Shown here in pieces: positions 1 through 8,770 of a DNA stretch of 64,000 nucleotides; the stretch's first letter is position 1, and each line of letters opens with the position of its first letter. The notes beneath the pieces were generated by a model. The model did no database searches. It had not been told where the DNA came from and saw only the letters and a program-made list of their open reading frames with translations. The DNA comes from CAMDTE01 sp034679985 (GTDB lineage: Bacteria; Bacteroidota; Bacteroidia; Flavobacteriales; Schleiferiaceae): the NCBI GenBank assembly GCA_034679985.1, contig JAXITR010000001.1, forward strand, positions 62,001-126,000, in the 5' to 3' direction. The translations under genes were made by a program, and so were the position numbers.

Positions 1-381
1 CCCAATACCTTCATGAATTTGAGCGGCAAGGCTGTTCGGTACTGGATGGAGACCGAGAAAATTCCGTTGGAAAACGTGGTGGTGGTAGTAGACGAATTGG
101 CCCTCCCCTGCGGCACCACCCGGCTCAAATTGCGCGGGTCCGACGGTGGCCACAACGGCCTCAAAAGCATTCAAGAAGTCCTAGGGCGGCAGGATTACCC
201 CCGCCTCCGCTTTGGCATTGGGGCAGACTTCACCAAAGGACACCAAATAGACTATGTTTTGGGACCCTGGAACGCAGACCAGCACGAGCCCGTTAAACTA
301 GGGATCGAGCGCTCCATCAAGTTTCTCGAAACCTTTGTCTTGGCCGGCGCCGCGACGGCGATGAATCAGTACAACCAGTAA
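1..381 (+). CDS. pth: Peptidyl-tRNA hydrolase, C-terminal part
   Basis: Hydrolyses the ester bond of peptidyl-tRNA released from stalled ribosomes, recycling tRNA in the cytoplasm. The reading frame is open from base 1, so the gene begins before the window; the first visible residues (PNTFMNLSG) match the conserved block near residue 65 of the usual ~190-residue enzyme. The DEL..P.G motif with its conserved aspartate and the GGHNGLKSI block with the conserved asparagine are both present. The catalytic histidine and first asparagine lie in the missing part. The C-terminus is complete, ending in a TAA. Confidence 0.95.
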   Translation, partial: PNTFMNLSGKAVRYWMETEKIPLENVVVVVDELALPCGTTRLKLRGSDGGHNGLKSIQEVLGRQDYPRLRFGIGADFTKGHQIDYVLGPWNADQHEPVKLGIERSIKFLETFVLAGAATAMNQYNQ

Positions 382-394
382 TTTGGTTTGTACA

Positions 395-970
395 CTACAA
401 TCGGTACAAAACCCCGATTGAAACTTGGCCAAAATGGTCTTGCTCGCCCAAGTCGTAGCGGCCAATTCCTTGAAAATTCAACGCCATCCGCTCCGGAGCC
501 AACCATACGTTCAGGCCACCACCCACTACCGCTAAATTGCTGGAGGAATTGACCAAATAACTTCGCGCACTAAGGCCCAAACCTGCGCGAAACGTTGCGC
601 TGCAGACACTTCCCAAAAATTCAAAAGTTGTGGTGGAGTATTCTCCGGTGAAATCCGCCGCAACAATACGTCCGGTCCCTCCTCTCAAACTGCCGCCGGA
701 CAAGGTGACGTTCACGCCTGCCAACGCGCCTTTATTGCCGACTGGAGCCAAAGGGAAATTAATACCCACTGTATTGGGGACCAGCGTTATTCCTGGGAGC
801 TCAACTCCGGTCGGTGATCCCGAACCGTTGTCGTCTATGAATGCATAACCGAGTACAAAGGTTTTGGGCAAACCCGTGCTCTTGGAGGAACCGTTCTGCG
901 CAAAGGCGGAGCTTGCAGCTAACCCAATGAAAAGTGCCAGAAAAAAAGATGCGTTGAACCGAGTGAACAT
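395..970 (-). CDS. Unknown exported protein, possible small beta-barrel
   Basis: I do not recognise this family. The predicted 191-residue product starts with a clear signal peptide (residues 1-25, ending SSAFAQ). The rest has alternating polar/hydrophobic stretches rich in Gly, Ser and Thr, and ends in VSIGVLYRL, which looks like the last strand of an outer-membrane beta-barrel. The start at 970 is preferred to the upstream one at 1015 because it places the signal peptide at the N-terminus. It lies just downstream of glmS on the same strand with a short gap, and converges on pth. Confidence 0.7.
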   Translation of the reverse strand: MFTRFNASFFLALFIGLAASSAFAQNGSSKSTGLPKTFVLGYAFIDDNGSGSPTGVELPGITLVPNTVGINFPLAPVGNKGALAGVNVTLSGGSLRGGTGRIVAADFTGEYSTTTFEFLGSVCSATFRAGLGLSARSYLVNSSSNLAVVGGGLNVWLAPERMALNFQGIGRYDLGEQDHFGQVSIGVLYRL

Positions 971-1033
971 GCTTCCGTTGATTTGTTTGCGACAAGGTAC
1001 ACCTAATTTCCGCAAACGAAGAAGAGGTTCCCG

Positions 1034-2875
1034 TTACTCCACCGTCACCGACTTGGCCAAGTTGCGCGGTTGGTCCACATTGCAGCCGCGAAGAACGGCA
1101 ACGTGGTAGCTCAGCAACTGCAGAGGAATAGTAGTCAAAAGCGGAGACAAACATTCTGAGGAAGGCTGGATTCCAATGGTGTCTTTGGCCATCGATCGAA
1201 TTTCCGTGTCGTCCTCGTCCACAATGGCGATGATTTGGCCCTTACGCGCCAAGACTTCCTGAACGTTGGAAACAATCTTGTCGTAGTGGCCGCTCTTGGG
1301 GGCAATGACGATTACCGGCATGTGCTCGTCAATTAAGGCGATGGGGCCGTGCTTCATTTCCGCCGCAGGATACCCTTCCGCGTGTATGTAGCTGATCTCC
1401 TTCAGTTTCAAGGCTCCTTCCAAGGCAACGGGGAAGTTGTAGCCGCGGCCCAAGTACAAGGCGTTCGTGCTGTCCTTAATCTTTTTGGCTATGGCCACTG
1501 TTTGCGCATCGCTTTGAAGCATGGACGCAATTTTATCTGGGATTCCGGCCAATTCGTGGCACAAATCCAAATAGCGCTTTTCCGGCAAAGTACCTTTTGC
1601 ACGTCCCAGCCACAGGGCGATTAACGTAAAGACCGTTACCTGGGCCGTGAAAGCTTTGGTGGAAGCAACGCCAATCTCTGGCCCTGCGTGGGTATAAGCA
1701 CCGGCGTGCGTTTCGCGCGCAATGGAGCTGCCCACTACGTTGCAAATGCCAAAGATGGTAGCGCCGGCGTCCTTGGCCAACTTGATGGCGGCCAGGGTGT
1801 CCGCGGTTTCGCCCGATTGGGACACGGCGATGACCACGTCTTTGGCCGTCAAAACCGGGTTGCGGTAGCGAAATTCAGATGCGTATTCCACTTCCACCGG
1901 AACACGGGCCAAATCTTCAATAAGGTACTCGCCCACCAAGCCGCTGTGCCAAGACGTGCCGCAAGCCACCACCAAAATGCGGTCCGCGGCGAGCAGTTGT
2001 TCCCGAATTTGGTCCAATCCTTCCATGCGCACAATGCCCTCTTCGGGAAGCAGTCGGCCGCGGAAGGTATCTTGGATGGCCTTGGGCTGTTCGTAGATTT
2101 CCTTGAGCATGAAGTGGTCGTAGCCGCCCTTCTCAATGCTCTCCAAATCCATTTTCAGTTGGTGGATGTGCGCGTCTACCGTTTGCGACGTGGCAATGGA
2201 ACTCACCCGAACTCCTTTGGTGCGGTGCACCACGGCCATTTCGCCGTCTTCCAAATAGATGGCGCGTTTGGTGAATTCCAAGAACGGGGAGGCGTCGGAC
2301 GCAACAAAATATTCTTCCTGACCCAGGCCAATGACCAGTGGACTGCCCATTTTGGCCACCACCAACTTATTGCCTTCCTTGCGGGACATGACCACAATGG
2401 CGTACGCACCCACTACCTCACGCAAGGCGCGGCGCACGGCTTCCTCCAATTTGATGTCTTCCAGCTGCTGAACGTAGTGGATGAAATTCACCAACACCTC
2501 GGTATCCGTATCGGACGAAAAATTGTAGCCCTTGGCTTGAAGCAGGGACTTCAGTGCGGCGTAGTTCTCAATGATGCCGTTGTGCACCAGAACCAAGTCC
2601 CCGTCTTCGCTGGAATGCGGGTGGGAATTGCGGTCCGACGGTTCTCCGTGGGTGGCCCATCGGGTGTGGCCCATGCCGACGTTACCGTGCGTATCTTGAT
2701 TGCCGACCAAGTCCACCAGATCGGAAACCTTACCTTTTTTGCGAAATACGCGCAGGGTATCGTTGGACAAGCAAACACCGGCGGAGTCGTACCCGCGGTA
2801 CTCCAGCCTTTTCAAGCCGTTGATGATGATCGGGTAGGCCTCACGGGCGCCGATGTATCCTACAATTCCACACAT
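1034..2875 (-). CDS. glmS: Glutamine-fructose-6-phosphate aminotransferase
   Basis: Makes glucosamine-6-phosphate from fructose-6-phosphate and glutamine, the first committed step to UDP-GlcNAc for peptidoglycan and lipopolysaccharide. At 613 residues it is full length. The N-terminus MCGIVGYIG supplies the catalytic Cys2 of the class II glutamine amidotransferase domain. Two SIS sugar-isomerase domains follow (roughly residues 290-420 and 460-600; SQSGETADT is visible in the first), and the conserved C-terminal PRNLAKSVTVE closes the active site. It is cytoplasmic. No glmS ribozyme-like leader is visible; only 64 bases separate it from the stop side of the DUF4270 gene upstream. Confidence 0.98.
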   Translation of the reverse strand: MCGIVGYIGAREAYPIIINGLKRLEYRGYDSAGVCLSNDTLRVFRKKGKVSDLVDLVGNQDTHGNVGMGHTRWATHGEPSDRNSHPHSSEDGDLVLVHNGIIENYAALKSLLQAKGYNFSSDTDTEVLVNFIHYVQQLEDIKLEEAVRRALREVVGAYAIVVMSRKEGNKLVVAKMGSPLVIGLGQEEYFVASDASPFLEFTKRAIYLEDGEMAVVHRTKGVRVSSIATSQTVDAHIHQLKMDLESIEKGGYDHFMLKEIYEQPKAIQDTFRGRLLPEEGIVRMEGLDQIREQLLAADRILVVACGTSWHSGLVGEYLIEDLARVPVEVEYASEFRYRNPVLTAKDVVIAVSQSGETADTLAAIKLAKDAGATIFGICNVVGSSIARETHAGAYTHAGPEIGVASTKAFTAQVTVFTLIALWLGRAKGTLPEKRYLDLCHELAGIPDKIASMLQSDAQTVAIAKKIKDSTNALYLGRGYNFPVALEGALKLKEISYIHAEGYPAAEMKHGPIALIDEHMPVIVIAPKSGHYDKIVSNVQEVLARKGQIIAIVDEDDTEIRSMAKDTIGIQPSSECLSPLLTTIPLQLLSYHVAVLRGCNVDQPRNLAKSVTVE

Positions 2876-2939
2876 AATTCAAAAGGTTTGGTCCGTAAAG
2901 GTCGCAAACATCCTACAACCTTTGCTTCGTGTTGCGCCC

Positions 2940-4253
2940 CTAGTTTGATCTCGTTAGGTACAAATTCAACCGCGCCGGTTCCGACGGGTGCAAGTTGCCG
3001 TTGAGCACCACCCGCTGGGCGTTGCCGCTTGGATTGGAAGGCAGCAAGATCAGTCGGTCCATTTTAGGGTCCTTGCCGTTCAGCACGCGCTGCACGTGGC
3101 GCGTGATGTTGAACCGATACACTTGCTGGTCCAGTACGCCGACCACGCGCACGGTATCCCGCAAAGATTGCAATCCTCCACCGGGGCTGCCGCCTTGGTA
3201 GTCGTTGATCAAAAAGTTCTTCTCCCCGCGGGCCACCAACAACGTCAGTGCCTTGGGCTTGTTCAAGCCCAAACTGGCCACGGCGTCCACCGGTATTTCG
3301 AGCTCTGCGTAGTTGACCAAGAAATTCGAATCCCGGAGCGGTGCCAGACCCTTGAGGCGGATGGCCGTTACCGCGCCGCCCATACTTTGGGTGAAGGTGC
3401 GAAAACTACCAAAAGTGGTGTCTTGTGCGGACAAATCAAAAGCCGCTTGCTCAAAACGATGTTCCGCGTGGAAGGCATACTTGATTTTGTCCCCCAAGGC
3501 CAAATCGTACCGAACGGATTTGGTGGTGGTCGTGTCGTTGGAAAAGTAAACCACCAGCTTGGAATCGGTACCGACGGGCGTCAAGGAGAGCAGGGACTGA
3601 GCTGCCGCTGTGGATTTCAAGCGAAATCCCTTGAATGACTTGACAAATTCTGTTGTGGAGACCAGCGCAGCCGTGTCCAACAGCAAAAACTCCTCCGTAA
3701 ACCATTGGGGATCCAAGGCCAGGCGCAACACACCTTTGGTTGCGGCAATTTCCTTGAACTTCCGGGTGCGGCCAAAATAGGGGTTGAAGGTGGTGTCTGC
3801 CACCGGATCTCCCGCAGCAAACTGGTCCTTAGCGGTGTAGGCACTGTCCGCCACCAAGGCGTCCAATAGCGGCTGAACCACAATGCGGATGGGGGCTACC
3901 GTATCTCCATAACGTTCGGTGACCGGCAAAAACAAAAAGACCGAATCCGCCCGTGGGTTTTCGCCAAAACGCGGGTTGATGCGGCCCAAGGCAACTTGGG
4001 TAACGCCGTAAGCGTCCAGGCGGCCAAATACGGCGTCGGCAAACCCTCCTACCGGCAAAATTCCGGTGTTGGAGGTCAGTAAGGTGTCGTAGGTTTCGGT
4101 GCTGGTAACGACGGGCACGAACTTCAAGGCGCCCGTCTTGAACTCACCTGCGCCAATCAGGTCCAAACCGACAGTCCCCAGGTCTTTTTCGCAGGAAACA
4201 GAAAGGAGAAAAGCGCCGCACAGCGCTAGCGAAACCAATGCTTTACGCACCAC
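2940..4253 (-). CDS. DUF4270 family lipoprotein
   Basis: A Bacteroidota-specific exported lipoprotein of unknown function, about 437 residues. A signal peptide is followed by a lipobox LLSVSC-EKD, so the protein is probably lipid-anchored. The DUF4270 character is seen in the DLIGAGEF start of the mature chain, the paired strands around RADSVFLFLP and the C-terminal DRLILLPSNP block. I chose the GTG at 4253; a TTG at 4265 would add four residues and overlap the upstream gene. It immediately follows the starch-synthase-like gene, a neighbourhood often conserved with panC in this phylum, so the two may be co-transcribed. Confidence 0.85.
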   Translation of the reverse strand: MVRKALVSLALCGAFLLSVSCEKDLGTVGLDLIGAGEFKTGALKFVPVVTSTETYDTLLTSNTGILPVGGFADAVFGRLDAYGVTQVALGRINPRFGENPRADSVFLFLPVTERYGDTVAPIRIVVQPLLDALVADSAYTAKDQFAAGDPVADTTFNPYFGRTRKFKEIAATKGVLRLALDPQWFTEEFLLLDTAALVSTTEFVKSFKGFRLKSTAAAQSLLSLTPVGTDSKLVVYFSNDTTTTKSVRYDLALGDKIKYAFHAEHRFEQAAFDLSAQDTTFGSFRTFTQSMGGAVTAIRLKGLAPLRDSNFLVNYAELEIPVDAVASLGLNKPKALTLLVARGEKNFLINDYQGGSPGGGLQSLRDTVRVVGVLDQQVYRFNITRHVQRVLNGKDPKMDRLILLPSNPSGNAQRVVLNGNLHPSEPARLNLYLTRSN

Positions 4254-4257
4254 GGAA

Positions 4258-5061
4258 TCAGGCAAAAAGAGATTCGTAGAAGGCTTTCAGTCCAGAAGGA
4301 TCTGCGGCAAAAGGTCGTCCGTCGGACACGGGGACACCCAATTCTTGAGCAGTTTTCAAGGCGTGCTCGGACGGCGAATCCGTCATGGTCAGGACAGCGT
4401 CTGCAAAACGGACGGCGCCGCACTGCAGGTTTTCGTAAGTGGGTTGTTCAAAGGATTCCATTCCCATGGCTCCGTCAAATTGCATGCCGGAAGGAAGTTT
4501 TGGGCCCAGTTGACCTGCAAAAGCATCCGTATCGTACAACGAAACCACCACTTTAACGTCCGCAAAATGGGCGTCGGTTGCGTTGAATTGCTTGATGTAG
4601 AGGGGCATGGGCGAACACATCCAACCCATTACGTGCACCACGTCCGGCTTCCAACCCAGTTTTTTGATGGTCTCAATGACGCTCTTGGAAAAAAAGAGGG
4701 CCCGCTCGTCGCTGTCTTCGTACAAAGTGCCTGCGGCATCCACCACATCGCCCTTGCGTTTGAAGTATTCGTCGTTGTCGATGAAATAAACTTGAAGGCG
4801 TGCTTGGGGAATGGAGGCCACCTTGATGATCAAAGGCTGGTCCATATCGTTGATGACCACGTTCATGCCGCTCAGCCGGATGACTTCGTGCAGTTGGTGG
4901 CGGCGCTCGTTGATGTTTCCATAACGAGGCATGAACACCCGAACCTCGTTACCGAGCTCGTTCATTCGCTTGGGAAACGCCAAGGCGTGTTCTGCCAAGA
5001 TGGTCTCCGACAAGTACGGATGCATCGATTGGGCGACGTACAAAATGCGCTTTGGCTCCAT
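4258..5061 (-). CDS. Starch/glycogen-synthase-like protein, N-terminal domain only
   Basis: The 267-residue product resembles the N-terminal Rossmann domain of glycosyltransferase family 5 (glycogen/starch synthase): RILYVAQSMHPYLSET near the start, FMPRYGNINERRHQLHEV, and KPDVVHVMGW are typical. Usual GT5 enzymes are about 480 residues and bind ADP-glucose between two domains; the C-terminal nucleotide-binding domain is absent here, with a clean stop and no downstream remnant. Start at 5061 (MEPKRILYV) is preferred to 5082. Whether it is catalytic is doubtful. It is transcribed divergently from panC. Confidence 0.85.
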   Translation of the reverse strand: MEPKRILYVAQSMHPYLSETILAEHALAFPKRMNELGNEVRVFMPRYGNINERRHQLHEVIRLSGMNVVINDMDQPLIIKVASIPQARLQVYFIDNDEYFKRKGDVVDAAGTLYEDSDERALFFSKSVIETIKKLGWKPDVVHVMGWMCSPMPLYIKQFNATDAHFADVKVVVSLYDTDAFAGQLGPKLPSGMQFDGAMGMESFEQPTYENLQCGAVRFADAVLTMTDSPSEHALKTAQELGVPVSDGRPFAADPSGLKAFYESLFA

Positions 5062-5079
5062 AAGTTGCGGTACAGTCCG

Positions 5080-5087
5080 CAAAAATA
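5080..5087 (-). promoter_or_regulatory. Promoter -7 box TATTTTTG
   Basis: Exact match to the Bacteroidota -7 consensus TAnnTTTG on the minus strand, 18 bases before the start of the starch-synthase-like gene. It lies in the 56-base divergent gap shared with panC. Confidence 0.6.
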
Positions 5088-5117
5088 CGCAATTTTACGG
5101 CGCAAAACGCACTTTTT

Positions 5118-5978
5118 ATGGAGATTGTATCATCTCAAGCCGCGCTGCGGGACATGCTTGCGCGCTGGAAACAAGGCGATTCGGTCTCCGTGGGCTTTGT
5201 ACCCACCATGGGGGCGCTCCACGATGGGCACCTGGCCTTGGTGCGGGCGGCTCAAGCAGAAAACACCCGCGTGGTGGTCAGCATTTTCGTGAATCCCACC
5301 CAATTCAACAATCCCAACGATCTCGCTTCTTATCCGCGCACCACAGAAGCGGATTGCGCCGCTTTGGAAGCTTTGGGTGCGGACGCGGTGTACTTTCCGG
5401 TTGCGGAAGAGTTGTACCCCAACGGCATGCAGGCGGCCCACTACGACTTGATGGGCCTGGACACGCGCATGGAAGGCGCGGCCCGACCCGGTCATTTTCA
5501 GGGCGTTGCCACGGTGGTGGACGCCCTCTTTGACCACGTGGAACCGGACCGCGCTTATTTTGGAGCCAAGGACTTTCAGCAGGTGGCAGTCATTCGGCAG
5601 TTGGTGGCCCTCCGCGGGGGACTGCCCCTTGTGGTGGCTTGCGCCACGGTTCGCGAGGCCGACGGCTTGGCGATGAGCAGCCGGAATTTGTTGTTGACAA
5701 CGGAGCAACGGGCGGCGGCGCCCCGCATTTATGCGGGGCTGCGGCTTGCCGCAGCGGCGTTGCGCGCCGGCGCAACGCCCGCCGCCGCCCGTTTGCAGTT
5801 TGAAAACCACGTGCACCAATCGACGGAACTGAAGGTAGAATACCTGGACTTGGCCCATCCGCACACGTTGGAATTGCTCCCGGATCACCAAGTTTTGAGC
5901 ACGGAATCCTCAGCCCATTATTTTGCCGTGGTGCGCGCCGGAAACGTCCGCCTCATCGACAACCTTCCGGTGGAATAA
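5118..5978 (+). CDS. panC: Pantothenate synthetase
   Basis: Condenses pantoate with beta-alanine using ATP to form pantothenate, the coenzyme A precursor. Full length at 286 residues. The nucleotidyltransferase signature PTMGALHDGH is at residues 29-38; FVNPTQF, the YFGAKDFQQ block and SSRN near residue 190 are the other substrate- and ATP-binding motifs. panD follows after 15 bases, so two consecutive steps are adjacent (panD supplies the beta-alanine). Cytoplasmic. The other pan genes are not in the window. Confidence 0.98.
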   Translation: MEIVSSQAALRDMLARWKQGDSVSVGFVPTMGALHDGHLALVRAAQAENTRVVVSIFVNPTQFNNPNDLASYPRTTEADCAALEALGADAVYFPVAEELYPNGMQAAHYDLMGLDTRMEGAARPGHFQGVATVVDALFDHVEPDRAYFGAKDFQQVAVIRQLVALRGGLPLVVACATVREADGLAMSSRNLLLTTEQRAAAPRIYAGLRLAAAALRAGATPAAARLQFENHVHQSTELKVEYLDLAHPHTLELLPDHQVLSTESSAHYFAVVRAGNVRLIDNLPVE

Positions 5979-5980
5979 CC

Positions 5981-5988
5981 TACCTTTG
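5981..5988 (+). promoter_or_regulatory. Promoter-like -7 box TACCTTTG before panD
   Basis: Exact TAnnTTTG match ending 5 bases before the panD start codon, directly after the panC stop. If active it would give panD an almost leaderless transcript independent of panC. Confidence 0.45.
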
Positions 5989-5993
5989 CCGCC

Positions 5994-6344
5994 ATGTTGC
6001 TGGAATTGCTCAAATCCAAAATCCACCGCGTGCGCGTCACGGGGGCGGACCTCAATTACATCGGTTCCATCACCATAGACCGCACCTTGATGGCTGCGGC
6101 TCAGCTCGTTGAAGGCGAGAAAGTCAGCATCGTCAACATCAACAACGGCGAGCGATTGGACACCTACGCCATCCCCGGTCCTGCCGGCAGCGGAACCATT
6201 ACCTTGAACGGACCCGCGGCCCGCAAAGTGCAAGCCGGTGACCTGATCATCATCTTGGCCTACTGCCACGTAGACGCAACAGAGGCTGCGTCGCACACGC
6301 CCATCTTGGTTTTCCCGGACGAGCATACCAACCTCTTGAAATAA
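5994..6344 (+). CDS. panD: Aspartate 1-decarboxylase
   Basis: Decarboxylates aspartate to beta-alanine for pantothenate synthesis. The 116-residue proenzyme carries the Gly24-Ser25 self-cleavage site (YIGSITID) that generates the pyruvoyl cofactor on the new N-terminal serine; Lys9 and the GERLDTY and NGPAAR blocks are also conserved. It lies directly behind panC on the same strand and is followed 29 bases later by a membrane protein gene. Length is normal for the family. Confidence 0.98.
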   Translation: MLLELLKSKIHRVRVTGADLNYIGSITIDRTLMAAAQLVEGEKVSIVNINNGERLDTYAIPGPAGSGTITLNGPAARKVQAGDLIIILAYCHVDATEAASHTPILVFPDEHTNLLK

Positions 6345-6373
6345 ACCGCATCCCAGCGTTGAGCAGGATCCCT

Positions 6374-7411
6374 ATGGCCAAGCAAATCATCAAAACACTG
6401 GTCCTACTGGGACTGACCGCCGGGCTTTTGGCCTTTGCCTTCCAAGGCATGGATCCTCGGGAGCTTTGGGACGGCATGCGCAAAGCCAATCCCTATTTGG
6501 TGGCGACGAGCATTGGCTTGGGCTACTTAGCCGTTGTGTTTCGCGCCTACCGTTGGCGCATTGTGTTGCGCTCCATCGACCATCCGGTCAGCGCCCCCGC
6601 GGCAGTGCACTCGGTTGCTTTGTCCTACTTGGTCAACTTGGTGGTGCCGCGCGGAGGAGAAGTTGCTCGATGCACCGCCATACAGCAGTCGGGCTCCGTG
6701 CCGGTGGATAAGGCCTTGGGGACGGTAGTCATGGAGCGCATCATCGACCTCATCATGGCGCTAGCCTTAGTGGCCTTGGTATTGGGCTTGAATTGGACCG
6801 AGCTGCAGGCCTTGCCCAACGCCGTGACCGAATTTGGACGGGTGAATGGAGCGGACAATGCATCTGTTCCTGCAGAAACGGGCGATGCGACTTCCGCAGG
6901 GTTTCCCGCGTGGGGTTGGTTGTTGTTGGCACTTGCCGCAATTGGAGCTGCAGCCTTTTGGGCCGTGCGTCGGTGGGGCTGGGTTCAAATCAAAAGCAAG
7001 GTATTTGATTTTGTGCAAGGACTGCTCGCCGGGCTCCGTTCCGTCGCCCGTCTGGACAACCCCGCCGGATTTTGGGGACACACCGTGGGCATTTGGGCCT
7101 GCTATTTTTTGATGGTTTACATCATGTTCTTTGCGTTGCCCGCAACGTCCAACATCACCGTAGCACACGCCCTGTTTGTGATGATGTCTGCCACGTTCAG
7201 CTACATTGTACCGGCACCGGGGGGCTTTGGAACGTACCACGTATTCGTCACCTCTGCTTTGTGGGTCACCGGAGTACCCATGGCCGACGGTCTAATATTC
7301 GCGACGGTGGTTCACTCGTCCCAAACCGCGATGATGCTGTTGTCCGGCACCGTCGGTTTTGCGGGCCTGGCTTTCCTGCGCAAAAAATCCAGCGAAGGTG
7401 GCCAAGGTTAA
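6374..7411 (+). CDS. Flippase-like integral membrane protein (UPF0104 / LPG synthase TM family)
   Basis: A 345-residue polytopic inner-membrane protein of the family formed by the transmembrane half of lysylphosphatidylglycerol synthase (UPF0104). Hydrophobic segments run from about residue 9 to the end, with a loop near residues 150-185. The conserved block LVVPRGGEVARCTAIQQ followed by VVMERIIDL is typical. Members are thought to move lipids or lipid-linked molecules, but the substrate here is unknown. I prefer the ATG at 6374 over a TTG at 6359. The 3' end overlaps the radA start by 14 bases, an order common in Bacteroidota. Confidence 0.88.
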   Translation: MAKQIIKTLVLLGLTAGLLAFAFQGMDPRELWDGMRKANPYLVATSIGLGYLAVVFRAYRWRIVLRSIDHPVSAPAAVHSVALSYLVNLVVPRGGEVARCTAIQQSGSVPVDKALGTVVMERIIDLIMALALVALVLGLNWTELQALPNAVTEFGRVNGADNASVPAETGDATSAGFPAWGWLLLALAAIGAAAFWAVRRWGWVQIKSKVFDFVQGLLAGLRSVARLDNPAGFWGHTVGIWACYFLMVYIMFFALPATSNITVAHALFVMMSATFSYIVPAPGGFGTYHVFVTSALWVTGVPMADGLIFATVVHSSQTAMMLLSGTVGFAGLAFLRKKSSEGGQG

Positions 7412-8762
7412 AAAGGCCTGGATGTGCCAGGCGTGCGGCACTGCCCACCCGCAATGGCAAGGGCAGTGCAAAAGCTGCCGTGCTTGGAACACCTTGGTGG
7501 AGGAGATTACGGAGACCGCAGACTCGCGTACCCCGCGTTTTGTAGATCCGGATTCCGGCAAACGGAGCGTTCCCCGGCCGCTTTCTGAGGTGACCTTGGG
7601 CTTGGAAACACGCACCGCAACCGGGGACGGCGAGTTGGACCGCGTACTGGGCGGTGGACTGGTTCCCGGCTCTTTGGTGCTCCTGGGAGGCGAACCCGGA
7701 ATCGGCAAATCTACCCTGATGCTCCAGCTCGCCTTGCGCTTGCCGCAACGCGTTCTCTACGTCTCCGGAGAAGAAAGCGCCCAACAAATTCGCATGCGGG
7801 CTGACCGCATTGGCTTTGAGGGCGACGGTTGCTCCATCCTGACGGAAACTTCCACCTCGTCCATTCTGGAACACGCTGAAAAAATGCGTCCGGAAGTGTT
7901 GGTGATTGACTCCATTCAAACCCTGCACAGTCCGGCATTGGAGGCCGCGCCCGGCAGCGTTTCCCAAATCCGGGAGAGCGCCGCGGAGTTTTTGCGCTAC
8001 GCCAAGAGCCACAACGTGCCGGTCCTGCTCATTGGGCACATCACCAAGGAGGGAACCTTGGCGGGTCCCAAAGTTTTGGAGCACATGGTGGATGTTGTTT
8101 TGCAATTTGAAGGCGACCAAAACCACCTGTACAGACTCCTGCGCGCCCACAAAAACCGATTCGGTTCCACGGCAGAAATTGGCTTGTACCAGATGGACGC
8201 CGCCGGATTGGTGCCCGTGTTGAATCCGTCGGGTTTTCTGCTCTCCCAACGATCCGAAGAATTGAGCGGGACGGCCGTGGGCGTCATGATGGAAGGTGCG
8301 CGCCCCTTGTTGCTGGAGGTTCAGGCCTTGGTCAGCACGGCAGTTTACGGCACGCCGCAACGATCTTCCACCGGATTCGACGCCCGTCGACTCAACATGC
8401 TGCTGGCGGTATTGGAAAAACGATGTGGTTTTCGCCTGGGGTCCAAGGACGTATTCCTCAACATTACGGGCGGGCTCCGCGTGGACGACCCCGCTTTGGA
8501 CTTGGCCGTAGTTGCGGCCATCCTCAGTTCCGACACGGACCAAGCCCTACCCAAAGGCGTTTGCTTTGCGGGCGAAGTGGGCTTGGCGGGCGAAATTCGT
8601 TCGGTGCAGCGACTGGATCAGCGCGCCGCAGAAGCACAAAAACTGGGTTTTGACACCCTATTTACCGCAGCCCAGCCCGGACTCAAGTCCAACGCCTTCC
8701 CCGGTTTGCTGGTGGTTCCCGTTCAAAAAATGGAGCACCTGGTGAGCGCCCTCTTTGGGTAG
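7398..8762 (+). CDS. radA: DNA repair protein RadA
   Basis: A RecA-like ATPase that helps process recombination intermediates and drives branch migration. The N-terminal zinc finger is complete (Cys10, Cys13, Cys24, Cys27). The P-loop GEPGIGKST lies at residues 98-106, the RadA-specific KNRFG motif follows, and a Lon-protease-like domain occupies the C-terminal third. The predicted 454 residues match the family. The GTG at 7398 puts the zinc finger at the right distance from the start; an upstream TTG at 7359 would add residues unlike the family. It overlaps the upstream membrane protein gene. Confidence 0.97.
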   Translation: MAKVKKAWMCQACGTAHPQWQGQCKSCRAWNTLVEEITETADSRTPRFVDPDSGKRSVPRPLSEVTLGLETRTATGDGELDRVLGGGLVPGSLVLLGGEPGIGKSTLMLQLALRLPQRVLYVSGEESAQQIRMRADRIGFEGDGCSILTETSTSSILEHAEKMRPEVLVIDSIQTLHSPALEAAPGSVSQIRESAAEFLRYAKSHNVPVLLIGHITKEGTLAGPKVLEHMVDVVLQFEGDQNHLYRLLRAHKNRFGSTAEIGLYQMDAAGLVPVLNPSGFLLSQRSEELSGTAVGVMMEGARPLLLEVQALVSTAVYGTPQRSSTGFDARRLNMLLAVLEKRCGFRLGSKDVFLNITGGLRVDDPALDLAVVAAILSSDTDQALPKGVCFAGEVGLAGEIRSVQRLDQRAAEAQKLGFDTLFTAAQPGLKSNAFPGLLVVPVQKMEHLVSALFG

Positions 8763-8770
8763 ATCCTGCC

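Noticed and set aside
1688..3004. A 438-codon open frame on the plus strand
   Set aside because: It is antisense to glmS, has no family character and begins and ends inside or beside that conserved gene; a by-product of G+C-rich codon use.
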